A stretch of 64,000 nt of DNA from Catenovulum sp. 2E275 (GCF_025515275.1 NZ_JAOPFU010000020.1:1-64000); one strand, 5' to 3'. Shown: positions 1 through 9,191, counted from the stretch's first letter. Notes: generated by a model from the letters alone, not told the origin. Numbers and translations are program-made.

Positions 1-104
1 TTGAGAAAAATAGGTAAAAGTAAATATCAAATTAATTATTAAGCAGATTGTGACTAAACCGGAGCTTTAAAACAGGTTTTTCTACAGTCTCGTTACGTGT
101 TTTT

Positions 105-539
105 ATGGTTGATCAGTCAATTTACAATTCAGTTTTAGATTTAGCATGTGAGTTGGTTAATTCTTCCAGTGCAGAGTTGACTCAAAATTATTGGCATGCT
201 TATCAAAAACTAAATGAACTATGTGAATTACATAAAGGAACTAGCAAAGATCATCCGCTTCAATGGGAAGCCCTTGCGGATTACACACGAAATATCGAAC
301 AAGCTTTAAATATCTATTTAATTGCAATAGAGGTCGCAACAAACTTAAATTTAAGCGAATATGTGGCTTCTTCCCAATTTGCAGTTGCGGAGCGCTTCTT
401 GGAAGCAGGTAATAAAAGTGAAGCGATAACATGGGCAAGTAGGGCAGATGAAAATGCTCGTACGTGTAGCAACCTAGAGCTACGTAAAGAAATTAGTGAA
501 TTTCTGCTAGAAAGTGCAGAAACACATAAGAGATTCTAG
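105..539 (+). CDS. Small hypothetical helical protein
   Basis: A 144-residue acidic, soluble protein with no signal peptide or membrane segment. It is almost entirely predicted helix, and residues about 60-140 read like two or three degenerate TPR-type helix pairs (for example around NKSEAITWASRADENART). I do not recognise a named family. No strong Shine-Dalgarno precedes the ATG, so the start is provisional. The gene stands alone ahead of the HDOD gene, with about 280 bases between them. A role as a TPR-like adaptor is only a guess from its helical pattern. Confidence 0.6.
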   Translation: MVDQSIYNSVLDLACELVNSSSAELTQNYWHAYQKLNELCELHKGTSKDHPLQWEALADYTRNIEQALNIYLIAIEVATNLNLSEYVASSQFAVAERFLEAGNKSEAITWASRADENARTCSNLELRKEISEFLLESAETHKRF

Positions 540-820
540 CTTCAATGGTTCGGCTTATACCGCGGCTTCTATTTTTTGTTAAAATTTATTTAACACTTGT
601 CAAACACTACAAAATTGATTAATTTTAAATAAAATGAAATTTCATCAAACAGTTAGCTTCAAACTTTACATTTAATTGTTTGGTTTCATTATTTTTTTCA
701 TTCGGATTAAATAACTCGTTTAATCTTTCTTCATGCTGTATTGGGCTTGCCAAATTTAAAGAGCAGACTAAATTGAATTTAGATCCTGATTTTAGCTACA
801 TCTATGATGTAAGGAATTTT

Positions 821-1666
821 ATGTCTACCGAAAATGCCCTGTTAACTATCTTAGCCGAAAAAATTAGAAACGACTCACTGGTTTTACCTACATTACCCGA
901 AATCGCATTGCAAGTTAGGGAAGCAGCTGAAGATCCAGATATTAATTTACATGCAATGGCTGAGGTTATTTCGCATGACCCGGCTTTATCTGCCCGCATG
1001 CTAAAAATTGCGAATAGCGCTTATTTAGGGCGAACCGTTAAAGTAGAAACTTTACATCAAGCAGTGACTCGAATTGGTTTACGTTATATTAAAAATATTG
1101 CGACTGCTTTGGCAATGGAGCAGTTGTTTGTGTCTAATAATGATGTGGTTAAGTCATTTTTAGATAAAGTTTGGCTGTATACGGTAGACGTTTCGGCAAC
1201 CTCTATGGCCTTAATGAAACTATATAAACAGCGAAATAAGCATAGCCACTTAGATTTAGATACCATTACTTTAGCTGCTATGGTACATAATATTGGGGTT
1301 TTACCAATTTTAACTGAAGCTGAACGCCATAGTGAAGTGTTTGCAAACCCTGATTTTATTGAAGGTGCTATTGCTCGTTTATCTGGTCGAGTCGGTGGTT
1401 CTATCATGAGAAGTTGGGGGTTTAGTCAAGAATTTATAACCGTAGTAGAACGTTGGAATGATCGCAGGTATGAAACCGATAATATTTCATATATAGACTT
1501 TGTCCGAATTGCAGCTGTTCATACTGGAGTTATGTATATTACAGAGACTAAAGACGCATTTTTGGGTCGGTATGTTGAAAAAGGTATTATCCCAGATGAA
1601 GATTATTTATCAGAAGATGATTTTATTCACGAATATAATGCCGCACGGTCAATTTTTATTGATTAA
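821..1666 (+). CDS. HDOD domain-containing protein
   Basis: A 281-residue cytoplasmic protein with an HDOD domain over about residues 20-215; the opening LPTLPEIALQV and the ISHDPALSARMLKIANSA segment are typical. HDOD proteins are non-catalytic relatives of HD phosphohydrolases and act in signalling, often linked to c-di-GMP, chemotaxis or stress. The position where HD enzymes carry His-Asp reads VHNIG here, consistent with no hydrolase activity. The open frame reaches back to 680, but the ATG at 821 has TAAGGA just upstream and removes an unconvincing N-terminus, so I use 821. No effector domain is attached. Confidence 0.85.
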   Translation: MSTENALLTILAEKIRNDSLVLPTLPEIALQVREAAEDPDINLHAMAEVISHDPALSARMLKIANSAYLGRTVKVETLHQAVTRIGLRYIKNIATALAMEQLFVSNNDVVKSFLDKVWLYTVDVSATSMALMKLYKQRNKHSHLDLDTITLAAMVHNIGVLPILTEAERHSEVFANPDFIEGAIARLSGRVGGSIMRSWGFSQEFITVVERWNDRRYETDNISYIDFVRIAAVHTGVMYITETKDAFLGRYVEKGIIPDEDYLSEDDFIHEYNAARSIFID

Positions 1667-1858
1667 ATATAATAATTTTAGCAACTGGTTAGCTATTATT
1701 TTTAATACATTTGTTTAGCCAGTTGTTATATTTACGCTGAATCAGCTTTAGTTCCCTTGTTTTTTGATAATTAAACCTTATGGTTAAATAAAGCGTCCAA
1801 AAATACAGCTTATTTAGCGGTATGGAAGCGATAACAATAATAATCAAGGAGCTTTACA

Positions 1859-2938
1859 TTGTCTAACCTTGCCACGCAATCCCGAAAAAACGTTAAAATT
1901 TGGGGTTATCCATTTTTAATCACTGTATTAGCGATTGTTTGTTTATCACTCGCTAAAGATTTTATTTTACCGATTATTTTAGCCTTTTTATTAAGCCTTA
2001 TTTTATCACCCGCAGTGCGCTTTTTAATGCGACTTAAAATTCCGTCGGTTTTAGCTAGTTTTACCATGTTGTTGGTGAGTTGTGCGGTATTAGTTGGCGC
2101 AATTTGGCTGGTGACGCCGGGTGTTGCTAAATGGATGTCGGCTGCACCAGAAAAAATAGAGCAAAGACTCAGCACAGACGAAGAAATTCAGCAAACCATA
2201 GATAAGCTTCAGGAAACCTCTAAAAAAGTAAATGACGCGGTTAAAAAAATCGGCATAGAGGAAGAGTCCGAGCAACAAACTCAGGTAGTTATTCAGCAAG
2301 AAAGCTGGTCGTCTGGTTTATTAGCCAGCTTACAAAAAGGGCTAAGCCAAACCTTATTAATTTTTGCGCTGACTCTGTTTTTATTAATTAGCGGTAATGA
2401 ACTGGTGCTTAATTTGGTGCGGTTATCTAGTCAGCCTAAAAAGCGCAAACGTTATATTATGCTATTCCAGCGCTTACGGCGCGAAGTGGGGCAATATTTA
2501 GGGGCTGCGTTTTTAGTTAACTTAACCTTGGGTTGTTTAACCAGTTTAGTTTTTTGGTATTTGGATGTTCCGCTGGCTTGGACATGGTTAGTGTTGGTCA
2601 CTTTTTTAAGATTTGTCCCTTATGTTGGCATTGGTTTAATTGCAATTTTGCTGGTGTTAGTTTCAATGACTCATTTTGATACTTTACTCGAAACCTTTAT
2701 GCCACTGGGCATTTTTATGGGGTTATCTACCATATTTGGTTTTATTGTTGATCCGCTTGTGCATAGCATGCGTTTAAGAATAAACCCGATAATTGTATTT
2801 GTATCGGTTATTTTTTGGGGATGGTTATGGGGCGCTGCAGGGGCAATTTTAGCCGTACCTTTATTAACCGTCGCTTTAGTGACTGCCGAATGCATGGGCT
2901 GGACTACATTAACCCGAATTGTGACACGCACAAACTAG
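1859..2938 (+). CDS. AI-2E family transporter (TqsA/PerM-like permease)
   Basis: A 359-residue polytopic inner-membrane protein of the AI-2E transporter family. Hydrophobic segments occur at about residues 15-35, 38-55 and 63-90, then a charged loop of about 75 residues, then five or more segments to the C-terminus, the usual layout. Members include TqsA (autoinducer-2 export) and PerM, and others are Na+(Li+)/H+ antiporters, so the substrate cannot be read here. The start is a TTG placed seven bases after AAGGAG (1846-1851), a convincing site. The amidoligase gene follows after 49 bases on the same strand and might be co-transcribed. Confidence 0.85.
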   Translation: MSNLATQSRKNVKIWGYPFLITVLAIVCLSLAKDFILPIILAFLLSLILSPAVRFLMRLKIPSVLASFTMLLVSCAVLVGAIWLVTPGVAKWMSAAPEKIEQRLSTDEEIQQTIDKLQETSKKVNDAVKKIGIEEESEQQTQVVIQQESWSSGLLASLQKGLSQTLLIFALTLFLLISGNELVLNLVRLSSQPKKRKRYIMLFQRLRREVGQYLGAAFLVNLTLGCLTSLVFWYLDVPLAWTWLVLVTFLRFVPYVGIGLIAILLVLVSMTHFDTLLETFMPLGIFMGLSTIFGFIVDPLVHSMRLRINPIIVFVSVIFWGWLWGAAGAILAVPLLTVALVTAECMGWTTLTRIVTRTN

Positions 2939-2987
2939 AAAAATAGCCCACACAAATAGTCGTATAAAAATAAGTAGGAGGGAGATA

Positions 2988-3989
2988 ATGCAAAATACGT
3001 TATCTAAGTTTATTTTACCCGAACATTTAAATAATCAAGACAACCAAAAACGCAAAGTTGGTTATGAGCTTGAGTTTGCTGGTTTACAAATTGCGCAGGT
3101 GGTCGATATTTTAAAAGCGCAATTAAATGCCGAGTTAGAGCCAAAATCTCAAGCTGAATGTTTAGTGATTAGCCCAACGTTAGGTAAATTTAAAGTTGAA
3201 TTAGACTGGCAATTTGCAAAAACAACGGCAGCTGAACGCGCACAGGAATATGGCCAAGATAAAGAAGATGATAAGTTTACTCACTGGTTAACTAAAATTG
3301 CCAGTCAGGTTGTGCCGGTTGAAATTGTTTGTCCGCCGATTGAAATTGAAAATTTATACCAGCTTGAGCCGGTTGTGAATGCATTATCCGATGCTGGGGC
3401 GCTTGGCACAGAAGAATCAGTTTTTTATGCTTTTGGCGTTCATATCAATCCAGAGTTACCGGATTTATCTGCCCCCACGATTGCCGCTTATATTAAAGCT
3501 TTTTGTATTGCTCAAGACTGGCTGGTTAAAGCACATCAGGTTGACCCAATCAGACGAGTGACGCCGTATATAGATTTATATCCGGATGATTATATAAAAA
3601 CGGTATTTAACTACACGGATCAAGTGAGTATCGATCAGCTTATTAGTGATTATTTACAGTTTAACCCGACTCGAAACCGTGCATTAGATTTATTACCTTT
3701 ATTTAAGTTTTTAGATAAAGATAAGATAAATCAAGAAATTAAAGATAATTTAGTTAATACTAGGCCGACTTTTCATTACCGTTTACCCAATTGTGAAATA
3801 GATCAAACACAATGGTCTTTAGCAAATAGTTGGAATATTTGGTGTGTGGTTGAATACTTGGCACATCACCCAGAATTATTAACTGAAATGATTCAACTCT
3901 GGCAGGATTCAGACTCATTAGTACAAATAAAAACACCGTCATGGCACGACACATTAGATCAGATCAGACAAAACCTATTGTCGGCGTAA
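2988..3989 (+). CDS. Putative amidoligase (COOH-NH2 ligase family)
   Basis: A 333-residue soluble protein of the putative amidoligase family (Amidoligase_2-like), distant relatives of glutamine synthetase and gamma-glutamylcysteine ligase that join a carboxylate to an amine using ATP. The early KVGYELEFAG segment (about residues 23-32) supplies the family's acidic GxExE-type motif, and VHINPELP near residue 150 fits the second core strand with a conserved His. An excellent AGGAGGGAG ribosome site precedes the ATG. Its 3' end overlaps the class-I amidotransferase-like gene by 49 bases, a pairing known for this family. The product is unknown; a gamma-glutamyl-type amide or peptide is the family-level expectation. 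Confidence 0.75.
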   Translation: MQNTLSKFILPEHLNNQDNQKRKVGYELEFAGLQIAQVVDILKAQLNAELEPKSQAECLVISPTLGKFKVELDWQFAKTTAAERAQEYGQDKEDDKFTHWLTKIASQVVPVEIVCPPIEIENLYQLEPVVNALSDAGALGTEESVFYAFGVHINPELPDLSAPTIAAYIKAFCIAQDWLVKAHQVDPIRRVTPYIDLYPDDYIKTVFNYTDQVSIDQLISDYLQFNPTRNRALDLLPLFKFLDKDKINQEIKDNLVNTRPTFHYRLPNCEIDQTQWSLANSWNIWCVVEYLAHHPELLTEMIQLWQDSDSLVQIKTPSWHDTLDQIRQNLLSA

Positions 3990-4636
3990 CCGGAAATCAC
4001 AAATGGTTTTCGCCGTCTTGGTGGTGTATTAAATTAGGGCTTATCTTAGCGGGTGCTAAACCAAAGCGGATAAGCATTGTGCACCAGTATCCACTTGAGC
4101 AGTTAGACGCAATTGTGATTAGCGGCGGCGATGATATTCACCCTGAATTATATGGTGAAGAGGTTGATCCGGATATTTATTACGATGAAGCACGGGACCA
4201 GCTTGAATCTTCGGCTATTTTATATGCATTTAAGCATAACCTGCCGATGTTGGGGATTTGCCGCGGTTATCAGCTGATTAATGTGATGGCTGGCGGTAGT
4301 TTATTCTCAGATATTAAATCGCAGCGCAAGCTTACCTCAAATAAAAATCAACTGTTGCCAAAAAAGCAAGTGCAACTCACAACGGCTAGTAAACTGGCTC
4401 AGCTTTTTAATACCAACCAGATTAAAGTGAACAGTTTACATCATCAGGCAGTTAACAAAATAGGCGAGGGCTTTAATCAAACCGGACAGGATTTAGATGG
4501 TTTTACCCAAGCGATAGAACATCAGCAAAAAAATATTATTGGGGTGCAGTGGCATCCCGAATATTTATTATATTTAAAATCGCAGCGTCGATTATTTAAC
4601 TGGCTGGTTAAGCACAGTTTAACTAAGTCAACTTAA
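3941..4636 (+). CDS. Class I glutamine amidotransferase-like hydrolase (peptidase C26)
   Basis: A 231-residue protein of the gamma-glutamyl hydrolase (peptidase C26, PuuD-like) family. The nucleophile cysteine lies in LGICRGYQLINV (about residue 105) and the His-Glu dyad in VQWHPEYLL (about 205), so the triad looks intact. Such enzymes cleave gamma-glutamyl amide bonds. The start overlaps the amidoligase gene by 49 bases, implying translational coupling; the amidoligase may make and this enzyme may trim or recycle the same amide. No later in-frame ATG precedes the conserved IVGVTGNHKW core, which supports the overlapping start. Confidence 0.85.
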   Translation: MARHIRSDQTKPIVGVTGNHKWFSPSWWCIKLGLILAGAKPKRISIVHQYPLEQLDAIVISGGDDIHPELYGEEVDPDIYYDEARDQLESSAILYAFKHNLPMLGICRGYQLINVMAGGSLFSDIKSQRKLTSNKNQLLPKKQVQLTTASKLAQLFNTNQIKVNSLHHQAVNKIGEGFNQTGQDLDGFTQAIEHQQKNIIGVQWHPEYLLYLKSQRRLFNWLVKHSLTKST

Positions 4637-4662
4637 CCAAGCCAACTTCATAAGGGTTTACC

Positions 4663-5094
4663 TTGTCTTATTTAGTTTTATTTTCATCTTCACTACTGGC
4701 GGCAACCATTTTGCCGTTTTATTCCGAATTTATCTTATTCGCGCTGATAAAACAGGGAGAACCTGCGTGGTTATTGGTATTAGTCGCTACCGCCGGTAAT
4801 ACACTCGGTTCAGTCATTAACTGGTACATAGGCCGCTATTTATTAAAATTTAAGCATAAAAAATGGTTTTATTTTAAAGATGCTCAAATTGAAAAAGCGC
4901 AAAACTGGTTTGGCAAGTATGGTGTTTGGACTTTATTATTTGCTTGGCTGCCACTCGGCGGCGATGTATTAACCTTGATAGCCGGTATTATGCGTGTGCA
5001 TATTTTACCTTTTATATTGTTGGTGGGGATTGGTAAATTTTTACGTTATGTCGCAGTATTATATGCCAGTCAAATTAGTTTAGCGCTGATATAG
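4663..5094 (+). CDS. yqaA: YqaA family (SNARE-associated/DedA-like) membrane protein
   Basis: A 143-residue inner-membrane protein with about four hydrophobic segments, matching the YqaA family of small DedA/VTT-like proteins in length. The conserved stretches ATAGNTLGSVINWYIGR and GGDVLTLIAGIMR are visible. DedA-type proteins are implicated in lipid scrambling or proton-coupled transport, but YqaA itself is uncharacterised. The start is TTG (4663), 26 bases after the hydrolase gene, so it is probably the last gene of the amidoligase transcription unit. A hairpin terminator follows at 5142-5179. Confidence 0.8.
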   Translation: MSYLVLFSSSLLAATILPFYSEFILFALIKQGEPAWLLVLVATAGNTLGSVINWYIGRYLLKFKHKKWFYFKDAQIEKAQNWFGKYGVWTLLFAWLPLGGDVLTLIAGIMRVHILPFILLVGIGKFLRYVAVLYASQISLALI

Positions 5095-5141
5095 TTTTAC
5101 CGAAATAAGTCGGTTAGTTACTTATCCAGAATGGTTATTTA

Positions 5142-5179
5142 AAAGGCAGAAGCTAACTTGCTTGTTATATTCTGCCTTT
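5142..5179. terminator. Bidirectional hairpin terminator
   Basis: AAAGGCAGAA (5142-5151) pairs perfectly with TTCTGCCTTT (5170-5179). It lies between the converging yqaA and FKBP genes and can give A/T-flanked hairpins on both strands. Confidence 0.6.
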
Positions 5180-5221
5180 AAGCGCTTATTTTATAAACTC
5201 AGCGGATTAATTTTCAAAAAG

Positions 5222-5650
5222 TTATTCTGTTCTGATTAAACGCACATCAAAATGTAATACGGCATTTGGACCGATTTTGCCGCTATTGCCTTTTTTGCCC
5301 CAAGCTAATTCTGGTGGGATGACAAATTCGTATCTTGAACCGACTGGCATTAATAAAATACCTTCGCGTAAGCCTTCTATTGCCTCTGCTAAGGCAAATT
5401 CTTCCGGTAATCCAGCTTTGTAGCTGTCGGCAATTACACTGCCATCGGCGAGGCGAATACGCTGGTTTATCACAACGGTATCAAACTCGGTTGCTAAAGC
5501 GCCGTCGGCTTGCTCAATTATTTTATATAATAAACCTGAGCCAGTTTGTTGCGTGTCTGGATGCTGGCTAAATTTTTCGAGAAAGGCTTCAGAGTTTTTT
5601 TTGTTTAATCCGGTTGAACCTTTTGATTTTACTGACTTACTTCTTGCCAC
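5222..5650 (-). CDS. FKBP-type peptidyl-prolyl cis-trans isomerase
   Basis: A 142-residue protein whose C-terminal 95 residues form an FKBP domain; the conserved LREGILLMPVGSRYEFVIPP and NAVLHFDVRLI segments are present. The basic, Ser/Lys-rich first 20 residues are not a signal peptide, so the enzyme is probably cytoplasmic. FKBPs speed proline isomerisation and can act as chaperones. It lies 10 bases downstream of the short-chain dehydrogenase gene on the same strand and is likely co-transcribed with it. Confidence 0.88.
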   Translation of the reverse strand: MARSKSVKSKGSTGLNKKNSEAFLEKFSQHPDTQQTGSGLLYKIIEQADGALATEFDTVVINQRIRLADGSVIADSYKAGLPEEFALAEAIEGLREGILLMPVGSRYEFVIPPELAWGKKGNSGKIGPNAVLHFDVRLIRTE

Positions 5651-5660
5651 TTTTATTACC

Positions 5661-6503
5661 TTAAGATCTTTTTAATAACGCATCCAGCCACGAGGTTGGC
5701 AAAATACGTTTTAATACGCCCATTAAATGGGTTGGAAATGTTACATAATATCTGGGTTTTGCCCGTTTAGCTTCAATTGCATGAATGAGTTTATCGTATA
5801 CTGCTTCTGGGCCAAGGGTAAAACGCATGCCCGGACCTTCCTTTTTTAATCGGGATAACATATTTTGATAAGTATGCTTAAACCGGCTGTTATTCAGATT
5901 AATATTTTGCTCAAACTGAGCTAAAGCATTAGCTCTGAATCGAGACAAAATAGGCCCAGGTTCGATTAAACTAATTTGAATTTGGGTGTCGGCTAGCTCA
6001 AGTCTGAGCGTATCCGTCAGTCCTTCAATCGCAAATTTGGATGCATTATAAGGGCCTCGAAAGCGCATCGCAACAAAGCCTAAAACGGAACTATTTTGAA
6101 TAATTCGACCCGAATTAAACGGCAGCATGTGGGCTATGCAAAGTTGGGTGAGTTGATGCCAGCCAAATACATTGGTTTGAAACTGGGTTTGCAACATATC
6201 GCGGCTAATGTCTTCAAGTGCACCGGGCAGGGCATAAGCACCATTATTAAATAATACATCTATCTGATGATTATCGGCTTGTGCAACTGCCCAGTTAAAT
6301 CCAGTTTCTACACTGCTTGGATCGGCTAAATCAAGGGGATGGCACAAAATCCCTAAGTCTGTTAACTTGTTAACATCATTCGGGTTTCGCACGGTTGCTA
6401 AAACTTGATAACCTGCTTGATGCAAGGTTTTGGCGCAATAAAAGCCAATGCCGGATGAACAGCCTGTGATCAGCACAGTTTTATTAGTCATAAACTCAGT
6501 CAT
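5661..6503 (-). CDS. Short-chain dehydrogenase/reductase (SDR)
   Basis: A classical SDR of about 280 residues. The NAD(P)-binding motif is TGCSSGIG, the NNGAYA structural motif is present, and the active-site pair is YNASKFA with the upstream SSVLG serine, so it should be an active oxidoreductase. The fold resembles the YciK/retinol dehydrogenase-like group; the substrate is unknown. The open frame extends to 6641, but that extension overlaps the divergent terB start, so I start at the ATG at 6503 (another ATG lies at 6491). FKBP follows 10 bases downstream. Confidence 0.85.
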   Translation of the reverse strand: MTEFMTNKTVLITGCSSGIGFYCAKTLHQAGYQVLATVRNPNDVNKLTDLGILCHPLDLADPSSVETGFNWAVAQADNHQIDVLFNNGAYALPGALEDISRDMLQTQFQTNVFGWHQLTQLCIAHMLPFNSGRIIQNSSVLGFVAMRFRGPYNASKFAIEGLTDTLRLELADTQIQISLIEPGPILSRFRANALAQFEQNINLNNSRFKHTYQNMLSRLKKEGPGMRFTLGPEAVYDKLIHAIEAKRAKPRYYVTFPTHLMGVLKRILPTSWLDALLKRS

Positions 6504-6522
6504 AAAAATAAGAGATAAAGTT

Positions 6523-6960
6523 ATGTTATCAGGAATTCGCCAGTTTTTTGAAAAAAATCTGAAATCCCATTCACCAGAAAATCCAGTAACAGACGAGTTA
6601 GCAATAGCTTGTTTATTGGCCGAAGTAATTTTTGCTGACAATGAGTTTGATGAAAAAGAATGGCATACCTTTATTGCCCGTTTAAAACTGAGTTTTGAAA
6701 TGTCAGACAGTGAGCTAAACGAGTTAGCTGAAACTGCTAAAAATCAGGTTAAGCAAGCCAGTGATCTATTTCAGTTTACCCATGTGGTGAAAGCAATGGA
6801 GTACGATAAGCGGGTGCAATTAATTGAGGGTTTATGGCAAATTGCTTATGCCGATGGCAACTTAGATCCGCATGAAGAGCATATTATTCGCCGTATTTGT
6901 GAGTTAATCGGCTTAGGCCACAGTGATTTTATTAAAACCAAATTAGCCCAAGCGAATTGA
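6523..6960 (+). CDS. TerB family protein
   Basis: A 145-residue acidic, all-helical protein with a TerB/DjlA-N-like domain: LLAEVIFADNEFDEKE and WQIAYADGNLDPHEEHIIRRI are the paired, probably metal-binding helices of this family. TerB proteins occur in tellurite/stress loci and elsewhere; here there are no other ter genes, so a resistance role is not supported. The ATG at 6523 has AGAGATAAAG upstream and fits the family's usual length better than the longer frame from 6448. It is divergent from the SDR gene with only 19 bases between the start codons. Confidence 0.82.
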   Translation: MLSGIRQFFEKNLKSHSPENPVTDELAIACLLAEVIFADNEFDEKEWHTFIARLKLSFEMSDSELNELAETAKNQVKQASDLFQFTHVVKAMEYDKRVQLIEGLWQIAYADGNLDPHEEHIIRRICELIGLGHSDFIKTKLAQAN

Positions 6961-6973
6961 GTTTGGGCACGAA

Positions 6974-7426
6974 TTAAGCATACGGATTATCACATTTAGA
7001 ATACACCGAATAACGTTTGTCGTGGGTGTATAAATGTACCCATAACTCATGTGGGGCAACTTGTTGCCAAAAATCACTGTTATGTTTAGCCGGGCAGATC
7101 ATTTGGCTAATATAATTTTGTTGCTGCTCTTTACTCATATTCAATTTATCCGGTATTTGAATAAAAGCATTAATACTGTTTTTTATGACTCGGGTTTCAG
7201 AGAATCGCCAGTCACCATAAACAAACTTAGCTTGAAAGGTACGCTGTACATTTTGCACAACGGTTTTTGGAATAGCTTGTTGAGCTGTTTGATTATTATC
7301 ATTTAACTGGTAAGCAGAAGCCTGATTACAACCACTTAACTGACTACAGACTAAAATAAAGGCAGAGTTGATTAATAAAGTAGTGGTTAATTTAAGTTGT
7401 TTTAACTGCGTAAATAAATGACTCAT
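6974..7426 (-). CDS. Hypothetical lipoprotein
   Basis: A 150-residue protein with an N-terminal hydrophobic segment ending in a lipobox-like LSGC (about residue 33), so it is probably a lipid-anchored envelope protein. The mature part has a single recognisable compact domain rich in aromatic residues (FVYGDWRF, HELWVHLYTHDKRYSVYSKC) and two further cysteines that could form a disulfide. I do not recognise a family. The frame runs back to 7501; the ATG at 7426 gives a more normal signal peptide. It converges on terB with 13 bases between the stops. Confidence 0.6.
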   Translation of the reverse strand: MSHLFTQLKQLKLTTTLLINSAFILVCSQLSGCNQASAYQLNDNNQTAQQAIPKTVVQNVQRTFQAKFVYGDWRFSETRVIKNSINAFIQIPDKLNMSKEQQQNYISQMICPAKHNSDFWQQVAPHELWVHLYTHDKRYSVYSKCDNPYA

Positions 7427-7526
7427 AATGACAAACCCGAAGCGTCCTGACTTGATTAAGCTATCGGATTTGCCAGCTAAAACTTTAGCTAATTTGAGCA
7501 AATAATTGTCATTATTTAACCTGAGG

Positions 7527-8126
7527 TTATTTAAATAAAAGCCAGTTTTTTAATTTTTTAGGCCGACATGCCAACAAGATAATAATGAGCGCTAAATAAA
7601 TAAAAGGTTCAGTTAAATCCGCTTTACGCGACCAATAAAAGTGTATCCAAATTAGCAAACTAGCTGGGTAAATCCAATAATGCAGCCGTTGCCAGTTTTG
7701 GCCTAATTTGCGTCTTAAATAATTAATTGAAGTAACCGCCAGTAATAGCAAAATAGTGAATGCAGCCATCCCAAGCCAAATATAAGGGCGCTTAATTAAC
7801 TCCTGTAAAAATAAACTTATCTGAAAATTTAATTCAAATAACCAAAAGTTAATTACGTGGCAAAGTGCATAAAAAAAGCTGTAAAGCCCAATTAAACGCC
7901 TTAATTGCATTAACCAGCCTTGTTTTAAAAATTTGGCGCAGGGTGAAATTAATAACGTGATTAACAGCAAATTGAGCGCGCCAATTCCGGTAAAATGAAT
8001 AATCGCTTTAACGGGATCAGCCCCATTTTGATCGGTTATCGACCAAAAATAATTTAATAGCAGCGGGCTTAATGCAAAAAAATGAATAAGAATTTTACTC
8101 AGTAAAACTTTAGTCTGAATTTTCAT
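7527..8126 (-). CDS. msrQ: MsrQ, heme-binding membrane subunit of methionine sulfoxide reductase
   Basis: A 199-residue inner-membrane protein with about six hydrophobic helices and conserved heme-ligand histidines (for example in HVINFW and LHYWIYPASLLIWIHF). MsrQ carries electrons from the quinone pool or flavin reductase to periplasmic MsrP for repair of oxidised methionine. The start overlaps the msrP stop by one base (TAATG), showing tight coupling. Length and motifs are typical. Confidence 0.93.
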   Translation of the reverse strand: MKIQTKVLLSKILIHFFALSPLLLNYFWSITDQNGADPVKAIIHFTGIGALNLLLITLLISPCAKFLKQGWLMQLRRLIGLYSFFYALCHVINFWLFELNFQISLFLQELIKRPYIWLGMAAFTILLLLAVTSINYLRRKLGQNWQRLHYWIYPASLLIWIHFYWSRKADLTEPFIYLALIIILLACRPKKLKNWLLFK

Positions 8127-9151
8127 TAGTAATATTTGCTTAAATCCATGCCTTTATATAAAGCGGCAACTTGATCGGCATAGCCATTAAAAGGCAAGGT
8201 TTTCACTCTTTGCTGATCAAATAACCCGCCTGAGGTAATGATGCGCTCACTGGCCTGACTCCACCTTGGATGATCAACATTTGGGTTCACATTAGCATAA
8301 AAACCATATTCGTCTGGCGCTGATATATTCCATGTCGTTTTTGGTTGTCGGTTAGTTAATTTAATACTGGTAATGCTTTTAATACTTTTAAAGCCGTATT
8401 TCCAAGGGACTACTAATCTAACAGGCGCACCATTTTGATTAGGTAAACTTTTGCCATATAAACCAATCGCTAATAACGTGAGCGGGTGCATGGCTTCGTC
8501 AATTCTTAACCCTTCGGTATAAGGGTAGGGAATAGAGCCGCCGATAAACCGGCTTTTTTGTCCGCGCATTTCATTTGGACGATACAGGGTTTCAAACGCA
8601 ACGTATTTTGCATCACTTTTTACCCCAGCTTTTTTTAATAAATCAGCCAGAGAAAAGCCAACCCAAGGGATCACCATAGACCAAGCCTCAACACAGCGCA
8701 GGCGATAAACTCTTTCTTCCAGTGCAAACGAGCTAAATAAATCGTCATAATTTAAGGTGATTGGTGTTTCCACCATACCGGAGACTGTTAATTGCCAAGG
8801 ATCAACCGTTAATTGATGAGCATGTTCGCTCGGGTCTTGTTTAGCTGTGCCAAACTCATAAAAATTATTATAACTGGTGACTTTATCTTGTGGAGTCAGT
8901 TCCAGTTGATCTTTTTGCGACTGTTTAACTGGTTGATAGCTTAATTGTTTAAGGGGAGCTGGTGGTTTAGCCGGTTGTGCTTCGTCGTCTTTTAGCCAGT
9001 CAAATAAACCTGCTTGGCTAGGGGTGGTTAATAAAGCCCCTGTGCTCACTAAACCAAGCTTTTTTAAAAAATGTCTTTTGTTATTAAAAACAGTTTCATC
9101 TGTAATCTGGTGATCTTTAAATTGACTGCGATTCGATTTTACAATTCTCAT
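8126..9151 (-). CDS. msrP: MsrP, periplasmic molybdopterin methionine sulfoxide reductase
   Basis: A 341-residue oxidoreductase of the YedY/MsrP family. The molybdenum-ligating cysteine is in [15 protein letters not shown] and the cofactor-binding [14 protein letters not shown] segment is present. It reduces protein-bound methionine sulfoxide in the periplasm with electrons from MsrQ. The export signal is Tat-like, but where family members carry twin arginines it reads [10 protein letters not shown], a Lys-Arg pair. No closer start with RR exists. It is the first gene of the msrPQ operon. Confidence 0.93.
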   Translation of the reverse strand: MRIVKSNRSQFKDHQITDETVFNNKRHFLKKLGLVSTGALLTTPSQAGLFDWLKDDEAQPAKPPAPLKQLSYQPVKQSQKDQLELTPQDKVTSYNNFYEFGTAKQDPSEHAHQLTVDPWQLTVSGMVETPITLNYDDLFSSFALEERVYRLRCVEAWSMVIPWVGFSLADLLKKAGVKSDAKYVAFETLYRPNEMRGQKSRFIGGSIPYPYTEGLRIDEAMHPLTLLAIGLYGKSLPNQNGAPVRLVVPWKYGFKSIKSITSIKLTNRQPKTTWNISAPDEYGFYANVNPNVDHPRWSQASERIITSGGLFDQQRVKTLPFNGYADQVAALYKGMDLSKYY

Positions 9152-9191
9152 TATGCATATCCAATTTCAATACATGATTTATCAGACAGGG

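Noticed and set aside
6504-6641. N-terminal extension of the SDR
   Set aside because: It lies before the Rossmann motif without similarity to SDRs and overlaps the start of terB.
6523-6960. Tellurite resistance function for the TerB protein
   Set aside because: No terC, terD or other ter genes are nearby; the domain alone does not support it.
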